DNA of 64,000 nt from Rhizobium herbae. GTDB taxonomy: Bacteria > Pseudomonadota > Alphaproteobacteria > Rhizobiales > Rhizobiaceae. Under the pieces are notes generated by a model that was not told the DNA's origin, did not search any database, and saw nothing but the letters and a program-made list of their open reading frames with translations. A program made the position numbers and the translations under genes. Location of the stretch: the NCBI RefSeq assembly GCF_019511375.1, contig NZ_JAEUAO010000002.1, positions 1,116,001-1,180,000 of the forward strand, written 5' to 3'. Of the stretch, positions 1-7,608 are shown one piece after another. Within the stretch, counting starts at the first letter, position 1. The number at the start of each line of letters is the position of its first letter.

Positions 1-89
1 ATTCAGCCATGATCGGCAGGGTCGGCTTGAACAGTGTCAATGCCAGTGTTTTCAGCGCTTTGGCGTGATTGACACTGGCGGCGGCCACG
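1..89 (-). CDS. Possible 5' end of a leftward hypothetical gene
   Basis: Reading leftward from a GTG at 89, an open frame runs off the left edge. It encodes about 29 residues containing a helical stretch NHAKALKTLALTLFKPTLP. The composition looks protein-like, and a start here would leave a normal divergent spacer to the DUF2336 gene. No Shine-Dalgarno sequence is visible before the GTG and only a fragment is present, so this is a weak call without functional assignment. Confidence 0.25.
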
Positions 90-195
90 GGTTTCGAATT
101 GGCGCCCTGCGATTTTGCCTGAGAGTTCGATATCCCTGCGGATGAGCGGAAAGACCGTTTGTCCGAAATCGGGACAGTGGTGTGCGTACGAGTGG

Positions 196-1254
196 GTGGT
201 ATCCGTGGCGGACCGGTTTCGTGAGTTGGAAAGGCCGCAGGCAGGACGACTGAAGGACGTTGTCCTGATGGCGACCGTGACCGGTTTCGAGGGATTGCGC
301 CATCCGCGCAGGTCCGACCTCAAGCAATTTGCCGAACTGTTCGAACCGCTGTTTGCCGCCTCCAGCGACGAAGCCCGTCGCCAGGCCGCCGCCGCTCTCT
401 CGCAATGCCCGCACGTGCCGCAATCGGTGGCGCTCGTCATCGGCAACGCGCCGATTTCCATTGCCGCGATTTTCCTCACCCGCTCGACCTCGGTCGACGA
501 CGCAACCCTCTTGCAGATCATCCGTGCCCAGGGTCCGGCCCACGCCACCGCGATTGCCCGGCGCGAAAACCTGTCGGTCAATGTCGTCGATGCGCTGGTC
601 GAGCGCCGTCAGATGGCCAGTGGCCCCGTCAGACCACTCGACGTGCCGGCCGCGGCGGACAGGCGCCTGTCGGAGGCCGTCGCGTCGGACATGACCACGG
701 CGAAGCTGCGTCGTGAAGAAAAACTGCGCGGCGACATCAAGGCGCTGGCCCGCGCAACCAGACAGGAGCCGCCGGCCGGTCCCGCCCTTGAACCGCTGAG
801 CCCGCTCCACGAGGCGCTTCTTGTCCGCTTCGCCCGCTCCGGCGAGGCCAATCTTTTCGCCGCCAGCCTTGCGGCCGCCCTGTCGACCAGCCCGGAGCTC
901 GGCGAGCGCATCCTGCTCGATGTCTCCGGCCAGCATCTTGCCATCGCGCTGACGGCGCTCGGCATGAGGCGCGAAGACAGCCTCTTCGTGCTCGGCTCGC
1001 TTTATCCGGATCTGGCAGAACGCTTGGGCGGCACCACGCGTAGCGAAGCCCTCCTGTCGTCGCTCACCCCAGAAGCGAGCCACGTCCGCCTGCAGGCCTG
1101 GCTGCGCACCGACGAGGAACAGGCGGGGGCCGAACACCTGCCCTATCTTGCGCCCGAGCGCGGCGCCGATCCGCGCCGGTTGCCGGCCGCCAGGGAAACC
1201 ACCCCACGCGGCAGCACGTTGCCGCAGCAGCAGGCTTTCGGCCGCAGGCGTTGA
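196..1254 (+). CDS. DUF2336 domain-containing protein
   Basis: Alphaproteobacterial DUF2336 protein of unknown function, predicted cytoplasmic and mostly helical. The recognisable N-terminal block is FRELERPQAGRLKDVVLMAT, followed by an FEGLRHPRRSDLKQFAELF segment and alanine-rich helices to residue 350. The frame stays open upstream to a TTG at 115, but similarity to family members begins only around the ADRFRELERPQ block, so one of the GTG codons at 196 or 205 is the better start; a GGGTGG lies just before the second. It is transcribed alone, convergent with the DUF1491 gene, whose stop is four bases beyond. Confidence 0.8.
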   Translation: MVSVADRFRELERPQAGRLKDVVLMATVTGFEGLRHPRRSDLKQFAELFEPLFAASSDEARRQAAAALSQCPHVPQSVALVIGNAPISIAAIFLTRSTSVDDATLLQIIRAQGPAHATAIARRENLSVNVVDALVERRQMASGPVRPLDVPAAADRRLSEAVASDMTTAKLRREEKLRGDIKALARATRQEPPAGPALEPLSPLHEALLVRFARSGEANLFAASLAAALSTSPELGERILLDVSGQHLAIALTALGMRREDSLFVLGSLYPDLAERLGGTTRSEALLSSLTPEASHVRLQAWLRTDEEQAGAEHLPYLAPERGADPRRLPAARETTPRGSTLPQQQAFGRRR

Positions 1255-1257
1255 ACG

Positions 1258-1605
1258 TCAGCCGTCCTTTTCGGCGGCGACATCGAACAGGTCGCCGCGG
1301 CTCTCGACCTCGATTTCCACAACCCAGCAATCCGGATCGAAGCGGATCTCGCGGGCAATCGCCTGTTCGACCGTCTCGCCGTCCGCCTCCTGCAGCCGGA
1401 TCTCGAACAGGCGGCCCGGCACCGGACCATCGAAAAAACTCTGCGGCGCCGGGGCATAGAGCGTTTCCGTGCCAAGCCGCGACCGCTGCCGGATGAAAAT
1501 CGCCCCGGCCTCTTCGGCGCCCTTGCGCAGCACGGCCGCATAGCCGCCGAGGTTGAAGACCCGGCGCAGCAGAGCGGAGACGAAGAGTTCGGATTTCAGA
1601 CGCAT
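1258..1605 (-). CDS. DUF1491 family protein
   Basis: Small (115 residue) soluble protein of the DUF1491 family, which is found mainly in Alphaproteobacteria and has no known function. The hallmark N-terminus MRLKSELFVSALLRRVF and the ending FDPDCWVVEIEVESRGDLFDV are both present. The ATG at 1605 was chosen because it places the conserved MRLKSE at the N-terminus; the frame continues upstream only by reading through a RIME-like repeat. It is convergent with DUF2336. It lies downstream of the peptidoglycan-binding gene on the same strand, but 300 bases and a repeat separate them, so co-transcription is uncertain. Confidence 0.88.
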   Translation of the reverse strand: MRLKSELFVSALLRRVFNLGGYAAVLRKGAEEAGAIFIRQRSRLGTETLYAPAPQSFFDGPVPGRLFEIRLQEADGETVEQAIAREIRFDPDCWVVEIEVESRGDLFDVAAEKDG

Positions 1606-1702
1606 GGCAGGCAGATACACCGGGGCGGGCTGCGGCGCAAATGGGGTGGCGATTGCTGGCATCCGGCGAGGGGGACGGCTGGCACCGAGATCGCCGAGAA
1701 AC

Positions 1703-1795
1703 CCCTCATCGCCTCGCATGCGCTCGGCACTTCTCCCCGGCGGGGAGAAGAGGCAGCAAGCCGCAAACGCCCACACTCCATATGGGACAGCACTG
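1703..1795. repeat. RIME-like intergenic palindromic repeat
   Basis: Rhizobium-type intergenic mosaic element. Its core is a perfect 10-bp arm palindrome at 1730-1750 (CTTCTCCCCG and its complement around one base), preceded by a CCCTCATCGCCTCGCATGCG stretch and ending near CTCCATATG. The same unit recurs in inverse orientation around 13616-13712. Together with the remaining 1606-1905 spacer it holds no gene. Confidence 0.8.
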
Positions 1796-1905
1796 CCGCT
1801 TGCCGGGGCAGGATTACTGCATGATTCCTTAAATCGGAATCGATCTAAGGAGGAAATTGCAGGGTGAGGGTGAGGAGTTTCGGTAGTCCCCGCTGGCGCA
1901 ACACC

Positions 1906-2850
1906 TCAGAGCGCGCCGATTTCCTTCATCTTCTTCAGCACCTTGTCGCTCGGCTGGCCGGTTTCGGGCAGACGGTAGTGCTTTTCGAAATGTCGGATGG
2001 CCGAGCGGGTCTGCTCGCCGGCGACGCCGTCGATCGAGACGTCGGTATAGGCGAGGTTGCTCAGGCCCTTCTGGATGTTCATCACCAGTTCGCTCGAGGC
2101 GGGGATATCGACCTTGGGAATGAACTGGGGATCGACCTCGGCGTTGCGGATCGCGGCGGCGACCGGGTCGAGTTCGCCCTTGCCGTCCTTGACGTTCCCG
2201 TAGGGCCGTTCGGCCGGGCGGGCGGCGGCGGTCCGCGTCTTTTGCGTCGCCGGCTCGTTTTGCAGCGCTGCGAGCAGCGTTTCGCTGGCAGCGCCGGTTT
2301 CCGGGCGGCCGGCCTGCTTTTCGTAACGCAGGATCGCGGCTGCGGTCTTCGGGCCGGTCTTGCCATCGGCCGGACCGTCATAAAGGCCGCGGCGGGCCAA
2401 TTCCTTCTGGATGCTCATGACCAGTGCCGAGCCCGCGACCGGCGCTGCTACCGGCTGGACCTGCGCCGCCTCCGTTGCGGGCTCCGGCTTCGGCTCGTCG
2501 ATCTTCGCCGCGGCGGTTTCATCCTCCCGCTGGATGACGAAGGTCGTCACCTTACGCGGCGAAGCGCCGGCCGGTTCCTCGTCGAGACCGGCGGTCTGCG
2601 GATGGGTGAACGGCAGGCGGGTGCGCAGGAGCGGCGAAGGATGGGCGCCCGGCTGGTACCACATCGCATTTGCCGCGACGAAACTGAACGCCACCACGAA
2701 AGCGGCAGAGCCGCCGAAACGGCCCGGATTGCGCGAGGCCAGCCGACCGGCGAAGACGAGACCGCGCGTCGCAAGGCCGAGCACCACAAGGGCCGGGCCG
2801 CGCTGCGCCTTCTTTTTCCGCTCAGGCGGTTTTCGCTTGCGAGCCGTCAC
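1906..2850 (-). CDS. Peptidoglycan-binding (PG_binding_1) membrane-anchored protein
   Basis: Predicted inner-membrane protein with a periplasmic tail carrying two PG_binding_1 repeats. A lysine/arginine-rich N-terminus precedes one transmembrane segment at about residues 45-65, then a proline-rich linker. The first repeat includes MSIQKELARRGLYDGPADGK (residues about 145-195). The second, near the C-terminus, has MNIQKGLSNLAYTDVSIDGV. Such repeats bind cell wall. The GTG at 2850 was chosen because GGAGG sits eight bases before it; a TTG at 2865 is an alternative. It overlaps the 3' end of the upstream DivJ-like kinase gene by 29 bases, so the two are probably translationally coupled, which suggests a link between cell-cycle signalling and the wall (inference). 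Confidence 0.85.
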   Translation of the reverse strand: MTARKRKPPERKKKAQRGPALVVLGLATRGLVFAGRLASRNPGRFGGSAAFVVAFSFVAANAMWYQPGAHPSPLLRTRLPFTHPQTAGLDEEPAGASPRKVTTFVIQREDETAAAKIDEPKPEPATEAAQVQPVAAPVAGSALVMSIQKELARRGLYDGPADGKTGPKTAAAILRYEKQAGRPETGAASETLLAALQNEPATQKTRTAAARPAERPYGNVKDGKGELDPVAAAIRNAEVDPQFIPKVDIPASSELVMNIQKGLSNLAYTDVSIDGVAGEQTRSAIRHFEKHYRLPETGQPSDKVLKKMKEIGAL

Positions 2851-4444
2851 GACCGGCGCCTCCAATCTTCACGTCACCCGGCACCCGGTCGGTGTCCGCA
2901 AGGCCCCGGCCGTTCGTCGTGTCCCCGTTCGTTACCTCTCTTGTGCGCTCCTTCAGGCGCGGCGGAAACTCTACCATTGTCTGTTCCACAACTTCCTGCT
3001 CGTCAGCGAGACGGATGCCGGAGCCATCGAGCGGAATTGTGACGGTGATCACCGTTCCCTCGCCGGAACGGCTGCGCAACTCGAACTGGCCGCCATGCAG
3101 CGACACCAGGCCCTTGACCAGCGACAGGCCGAGGCCGGTTCCCTCATACCTGCGGGTATAATCGTTCTGGATCTGCACGAAGGGCTGGCCGAGCGTCGCG
3201 AGCTTGCTTTCGGCGATGCCGATGCCCGTATCGCTGACGGTGAGCTTCAGGTTGCCGCCGGAGGCCTCGCCATCGATGGTGACGAGGCCGCCGCGGTCGG
3301 TGAACTTGATCGCATTGCCGACGAGATTGATCAGGATCTGCTGGAGGGCACGCTGGTCGGCATTGACCTCGCCCACCGAGCGCATGATGCGGCTGGTCAG
3401 CTGCACGCCCTTTTCGCGCGCCTGCAGCCCGAGCATCGCTTCGCAGGCATTGACGACATCGGCGACGCGGAACGGCTCGGGCATCAGCTCGTAGCGGCCC
3501 GCCTCGATCTTGCTCATGTCGAGCATGGTGTTGACGACCGACAGGAGATGGGCGCCCGACTGGTTGATCAGCGCCACATATTCCCGCTGGCGGTCGTTTT
3601 CGAGCTTGCCGAAATATTCGCCCGCAAGGATGTCGGAAAAACCGAGAATGGCGTTGAGCGGCGTGCGCAGTTCGTGGCTGACCGCTGCCAGGAAGCGGGT
3701 CTTGGCGTCATTGGCGGTTTCGGCGAGCCGGGTCTTCTGCACGGCCTCGGCCCGCAGCCGCGCCTCCTCGGACACGTCGCGCGACTGGACGAGGATGGCC
3801 GCAAGCGGCTCCTCGCCGCGGCCGAGTGCGGTCATCTCGCAGCGCATGTGGACGAACTGCTCGCCCCCGGCAAAGGCATTCGGCCGCTCGAAGCGGATAT
3901 CGATCGTCGCCTGGCGGTTGCCCTGGCGCAATTCGTCGATCGCCTGCAGGAAGTGAATCCGGTCGGAAACGTGGACCTGCTCGATGAAGCCGCGACCCAT
4001 CGGATTGCGCATCCAGGCCAGATAGGATTCCGCGTCGCGGCCGTGAATTCCAGTGACCGAGCCCCTGACATCATGGATCGTGACGAGGCCGGCGAAGCAA
4101 TCATAATGCCGCGCGCCGGTGTCGGCAGGGGCTGGGTGCGGCCCGGCCTGCGGCATCAGCGGCGGAAGGCTGCGCGCATAGGCGATGCCGCCCGCAGCCG
4201 AAACCAGCCCGGCGGCGGCGACCAACGCGGCGCCGACCGGCAAGGCCAGCGAAACCGGCAGGACAGCCGACAGCGCCAGCGGCACGGAAGGGAAGGCAAC
4301 AAGCGCGCTGGCGGCGACGGCGCGGACAACGGCAAGTTCGCGGCGTCTCTCCGGCTCGCCGGCGACCTGGCGCGGCAGCCAGGCGCGCGCGGCGTCATCC
4401 ACGCGGGATGCCATCCTTCCAGCAATGTTACGCAATACGCTCAC
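2822..4444 (-). CDS. divJ: PAS-domain sensor histidine kinase, DivJ/PleC family (DivJ-like)
   Basis: Membrane histidine kinase of 540 residues. A hydrophobic block at about residues 42-90 gives two membrane spans; a PAS-like region covers about 115-225; the HisKA block has the phospho-acceptor His257 in SHELRTPLNAILGFSDIL; the HATPase domain follows with NLVGNAIKFT, DTGIGI and GTGLGLSLVKG. The SHELRTPLNAI dimerisation block is typical of DivJ, PleC and PdhS kinases acting on DivK. The name divJ is an inference from architecture and from lying about 40 kb from a PleC homologue, which matches my recollection of Agrobacterium. The C-terminal 70 residues form a non-conserved acidic tail. Start is GTG 4444; ATG 4414 is possible. 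Confidence 0.82.
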   Translation of the reverse strand: MSVLRNIAGRMASRVDDAARAWLPRQVAGEPERRRELAVVRAVAASALVAFPSVPLALSAVLPVSLALPVGAALVAAAGLVSAAGGIAYARSLPPLMPQAGPHPAPADTGARHYDCFAGLVTIHDVRGSVTGIHGRDAESYLAWMRNPMGRGFIEQVHVSDRIHFLQAIDELRQGNRQATIDIRFERPNAFAGGEQFVHMRCEMTALGRGEEPLAAILVQSRDVSEEARLRAEAVQKTRLAETANDAKTRFLAAVSHELRTPLNAILGFSDILAGEYFGKLENDRQREYVALINQSGAHLLSVVNTMLDMSKIEAGRYELMPEPFRVADVVNACEAMLGLQAREKGVQLTSRIMRSVGEVNADQRALQQILINLVGNAIKFTDRGGLVTIDGEASGGNLKLTVSDTGIGIAESKLATLGQPFVQIQNDYTRRYEGTGLGLSLVKGLVSLHGGQFELRSRSGEGTVITVTIPLDGSGIRLADEQEVVEQTMVEFPPRLKERTREVTNGDTTNGRGLADTDRVPGDVKIGGAGRDGSQAKTA

Positions 4445-5001
4445 GTTTAACCCTGTACGCTCGTTCTTTTGCCGGAATCCATCATGGTTCCGCCTTATGC
4501 GAGGCCGTCATCTCGGGCCTGAAAATGGCCTTGGCGGACGATGACTTCCCACGTCCGAATTTCGCACCCGCGGCTTAATGAAAGGATAAATCAAATCGCC
4601 ACAAAACCCGCGGAATCGCCGGAAAATCCCATTCCGGGACAAATCCAGACGGCTTCGTCTTTTGTGGTTAATGGGGCGTAAGCAGCGGATTTCAGGCGAT
4701 TTTTTCCGCCATGTTAACCTTTGGGGCAGCGCTCGTCTTCCGCGAAGCCTGCGTTTGCTGGACTGAAACCTGCGGCTCCGCCACGATCCTTAATGGCAAA
4801 CCGTAAAATGCACATAAAATGCGGTTCAAATGCCGATATCGACAATTTTACGAAAAGACGGTGCAAATGCGAACGGTTTTGGCAAAGGCATGTTCTAAAT
4901 CCCCTCCTAAGGTGTGATGACAAGGCGCCAGGAAGCGAATCCGGCAAAGACCGGACGTCCGGCGCCGGACCAATGGCCGGACCAAAGGATTGGGCAAAAC
5001 A
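4445..5001. other. Divergent intergenic region (divJ-like / DUF5330)
   Basis: No convincing gene. AT-rich patches at 4560-4620 and 4790-4860 are suitable for divergent promoters. Two imperfect CtrA-like pairs occur: a TTAA followed after seven bases by ATAA near 4575, and a TTAA followed after seven bases by TAAG near 4669. Neither matches the full TTAA-N7-TTAA consensus. Short open frames here lack protein-like composition. Confidence 0.5.
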
Positions 5002-5436
5002 ATGTGGTTTCTGATCAAGGGAACATTCTGGTTTTCGCTGGTGCTGGTGCTTCTGCCGTTCCTCGACCCGTCGAGCAGCGCGACGCTTGACAAGGGGCCG
5101 AAGGTCGATGTCGGCGACACGATGTCGGCTGCCACGGAGGCCTTCGGCTATATCAGCGCGCTCTGCGTCGAGAAGCCGGATGTCTGCGAAAAGGGCGCGC
5201 AAACCTTCGTGGCACTCGGCCACCGCGCCCGCGAAGGCGCAAAGATCGCCTATCTCTTCCTCGACCAGCAATTCGCCGAACCCAGCGACACGGTGACGAC
5301 CGGCACCATCACCGCGGCCGACCCGGCGGCGGCTGTCACGGCTGAAGAACCGGCCGGCGCGCAAGCAGAGCCCGTCTTCAACAGGATACCCGTGCCGGAG
5401 AAGCGCCTCGAACCGAAAATGGTACCGGCGAAATAA
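5002..5436 (+). CDS. DUF5330 domain-containing protein
   Basis: Small (144 residue) predicted exported or membrane-anchored protein of unknown function. The N-terminus MWFLIKGTFWFSLVLVLLPF is a single hydrophobic segment. It is followed by a region with two cysteines (ALCVEKPDVCEKG) that could form a disulphide in the periplasm, and by a low-complexity Ala/Pro/Thr-rich tail. DUF5330 is an alphaproteobacterial family. The ATG at 5002 was preferred over the in-frame TTG at 4990 because it starts directly before the hydrophobic segment. It stands alone between the DivJ-like kinase and sufE. Confidence 0.75.
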   Translation: MWFLIKGTFWFSLVLVLLPFLDPSSSATLDKGPKVDVGDTMSAATEAFGYISALCVEKPDVCEKGAQTFVALGHRAREGAKIAYLFLDQQFAEPSDTVTTGTITAADPAAAVTAEEPAGAQAEPVFNRIPVPEKRLEPKMVPAK

Positions 5437-5619
5437 ACCGCGCCGGTTCGGCCTTCATGACTGCCTGAACGGCGTTTAAACGCCGTCGTGAGCAACGCCC
5501 ATCCCTCACGGCCTTTCTTTCGACCGTCGCCTGTGCCGGCCAAACCATGGATCGATTGCGGAACGAGGTGTTTTCTAAAAGCGCTTCACACTCCTCGGCA
5601 TCGCGCCTATATGAAGGGC

Positions 5620-6063
5620 ATGGACCAGGTGAACACATCGCGGATCACGCCGCTTGCCGAAATCATCGACAATTGCTCCTATCTGGACGATTGGCAGGAC
5701 CGCATGAGCTATGTCATCGAGCTCGGCCGCAAGCTGCCGGAGATGCCTGAGGAGAAGCGCACGGCCGAGGCCAAGGTGCAGGGCTGCGCCAGCCAGGTCT
5801 GGCTCGTCACCCATGCCGACAGCGCAAGCGATCCGATCCTCACCTTCGAAGGGGAATCGGACGCCCATATCGTGCGCGGCCTCGTCGCCATCGTGCTGTC
5901 GATCTTTTCCGGCAAGCCTGCCTCGGACATCCTCAAGATCGACGCGCTCGACCTGTTCGGCCGCATGGGCCTGATCGAGTATCTGACCGCCCAGCGCGCC
6001 AACGGCCTGCGCTCGATGATCAAGCGCATCAAGGACGAGGCTGGCCGCCGGCTGTCGGCATAG
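5620..6063 (+). CDS. sufE: SufE family cysteine desulfuration protein
   Basis: SufE accepts persulfide sulfur from the cysteine desulfurase SufS and passes it to the SufBCD scaffold during Fe-S cluster assembly in the cytoplasm. The 147-residue product has the family features: IIDNCSYLDDWQDRMSYVIELG near the N-terminus, the acceptor Cys56 in KVQGCASQVWL, and the C-terminal GLIEYLTAQRANGLRSMIKRI helix. The ATG at 5620 matches the usual length; an ATG nine bases upstream is possible. No other suf gene is adjacent, so it acts with a suf operon elsewhere. Confidence 0.93.
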   Translation: MDQVNTSRITPLAEIIDNCSYLDDWQDRMSYVIELGRKLPEMPEEKRTAEAKVQGCASQVWLVTHADSASDPILTFEGESDAHIVRGLVAIVLSIFSGKPASDILKIDALDLFGRMGLIEYLTAQRANGLRSMIKRIKDEAGRRLSA

Positions 6064-6085
6064 GCCAGGCCAACGATTTCGTGCC

Positions 6086-6631
6086 TCAGCGGCGGAACGG
6101 CTCGCAGCTCGATTCGGCGAGAAAATTGCGCGCGGGCTCCTGGAAACTGTCGGTCGGGGCGAGTGCCCGCAACACGGCGTAACCTTCCTCCTCCGGCATT
6201 TCGACCATGATCGACTGGGCGAGGCTTTCTGACGGCGTTTTTCTGAGGTCGACCAGCTGGATCGGCGTCGCTAGGACCAGATCGAGATTGCCGTTGACGG
6301 CGGTGTGGTCGTTCATGCTGAAAATCTCGTTGGAATTCGCGTCGTAGATCGATAGCGACCAGAAGGGGACCGAACCCTTGGCGAGGAACCGGGCGGGGCC
6401 GGAACTCACCGAAAAGCCGCAGACGGCAACGCGCAGGAACGGATCCTCATTGGCAAGGCCGGTCGTTCCCGGCTCATTGCCGAGCGCGAAGAAACTGTCC
6501 ATCTCGTAGAGACCGAGCACCCGGCTATAGGCATCCTTGCCGGTGAATTGCGGCAGTGCAAGCACGATGACGATGTGCAGCAGTGCTGCGCCGACGAGGC
6601 CGACGAGGATGGCGAAGAGAACGCTACGCAT
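6086..6631 (-). CDS. DUF1254 domain-containing membrane protein
   Basis: Predicted single-span membrane protein of 181 residues. The N-terminal span is about residues 4-29 (VLFAILVGLVGAALLHIVIV), followed by a periplasmic domain of the DUF1254 type (VAVCGFSVSSGPARFL, PFWSLSIYDANSNEIFSMND). Rhizobia often carry this gene next to a DUF1214 gene, as here. The upstream DUF1214 frame overlaps its start by eight bases, so they form a two-gene operon. The function is unknown; the pair resembles the two halves of longer DUF1254-DUF1214 proteins (established family pattern). Confidence 0.82.
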   Translation of the reverse strand: MRSVLFAILVGLVGAALLHIVIVLALPQFTGKDAYSRVLGLYEMDSFFALGNEPGTTGLANEDPFLRVAVCGFSVSSGPARFLAKGSVPFWSLSIYDANSNEIFSMNDHTAVNGNLDLVLATPIQLVDLRKTPSESLAQSIMVEMPEEEGYAVLRALAPTDSFQEPARNFLAESSCEPFRR

Positions 6632-7211
6632 CCGCGCACCCCGTCTTGACGATCTTCGGCATGGCGAGATCGATGAGGCCCGAGGAACCGGCGGTTGGCG
6701 TGTCGAGCAGCGTCAATACCAGCTTGAAGGCGCCCATGCGGCGGACCGCCAGCCAGTTATCGGGCTGCGCGACCGGGGAGACGTGGATGATGAAGGAACT
6801 GTCCGGCCGTCTGAGAACGGTCCAGGCATTGATCGCGCCCGGAAGCGCCGGATCGGTCTTCATCGGCTGGTCGTTGGCAGTGGTCGCATAGAGCGTCCAG
6901 AAACGGGCGGGCGGCGTGACGCCGGTGATATCGTAGGTGCAGCCGGAGGAAAGCTTCTGACCGTCGCTGTCGATGGATGCGGTGAACTGCAGGCCTTCGG
7001 CACCGCCATAGAGCAGCTTTCCCGCCCGCGCCCGGTGCGCCTTGGCATAAGGATCGGCATTTGCCGTCTGCGCATCCGGAAAGGCGACCCAGGGTCCAAG
7101 CGCGATCGCCCCGAAACCGACGGTCGCCTTCAGGGCGGAGACGGTCGAGACGATGCCGACGCCGAAGGCGACGCACAGGGCAAGGGCAACAAGGAGGGGG
7201 ATGCGGAACAA
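6624..7211 (-). CDS. DUF1214 domain-containing protein
   Basis: Predicted exported or membrane-anchored 195-residue protein. It has an N-terminal hydrophobic segment (FRIPLLVALALCVAFGVGI), then a DUF1214 domain including YDITGVTPPARFWTLYATTA, RRPDSSFIIHVSPVAQPDNW and a terminal VLTLLDTP block. The start appears to be TTG at 7211, since no ATG or GTG lies upstream near the hydrophobic segment; confidence in the exact start is moderate. First gene of a two-gene operon with the DUF1254 gene, overlapping by eight bases. Biological role unknown. Confidence 0.82.
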   Translation of the reverse strand: MFRIPLLVALALCVAFGVGIVSTVSALKATVGFGAIALGPWVAFPDAQTANADPYAKAHRARAGKLLYGGAEGLQFTASIDSDGQKLSSGCTYDITGVTPPARFWTLYATTANDQPMKTDPALPGAINAWTVLRRPDSSFIIHVSPVAQPDNWLAVRRMGAFKLVLTLLDTPTAGSSGLIDLAMPKIVKTGCADA

Positions 7212-7276
7212 GAGAGGCTACCGGGGAATCTGGGGGATTTGCGGGGAACGCGACGGTTTCGAAAATGCGGAACGAT

Positions 7277-7322
7277 ACCCCCCTCTGTCACTGCGTGACA
7301 TCTCCCCCTCAAGGGGGGAGAT
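7277..7322. repeat. Palindromic intergenic repeat, left copy of inverted pair
   Basis: A 46-bp unit containing two small palindromes: CTGTCACTGCGTGACA-like and TCTCCCCCTCAAGGGGGGAGA. It is an exact reverse complement of 7421-7466, giving a 46-bp inverted repeat with a 98-bp spacer. Confidence 0.85.
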
Positions 7323-7420
7323 TGGCCGGAGCAAGCTGCACCTTGCCGGTTGCACACGAAGCCATAGCGCTTGCCGCAAGCTCTGTCGCCGCCGTTCTGG
7401 CAAAAGGACCGCCGCCTCCG

Positions 7421-7466
7421 ATCTCCCCCCTTGAGGGGGAGATGTCACGCAGTGACAGAGGGGGGT
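7421..7466. repeat. Palindromic intergenic repeat, right copy of inverted pair
   Basis: Exact 46-bp reverse complement of 7277-7322. A third partial copy (about 22 bp, ACGCAGTGACAGAGGGGGGT) lies at 7542-7561. The interval 7212-7608 between the DUF1214 and PBP genes holds no protein-coding gene. Confidence 0.85.
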
Positions 7467-7608
7467 GAGCGGCGAATTGCCGAGTTGCCCACAGAGCGGA
7501 TTACACCAAGCATACATCACGTGAACGCTCCCGCGCCGAACACGCAGTGACAGAGGGGGGTGACCTGAGGAGAGACCTGTCATTCCGGCTGCAACGGAAG
7601 AGAAAACG

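Noticed and set aside
2411-4450. 679-codon rightward frame across the kinase region
   Set aside because: Antisense shadow of the DivJ-like kinase and the peptidoglycan-binding gene, without domain signatures.
4575-4685. Two CtrA-like sites upstream of the DivJ-like kinase
   Set aside because: The second halves read ATAA and TAAG instead of TTAA; too degenerate to call.
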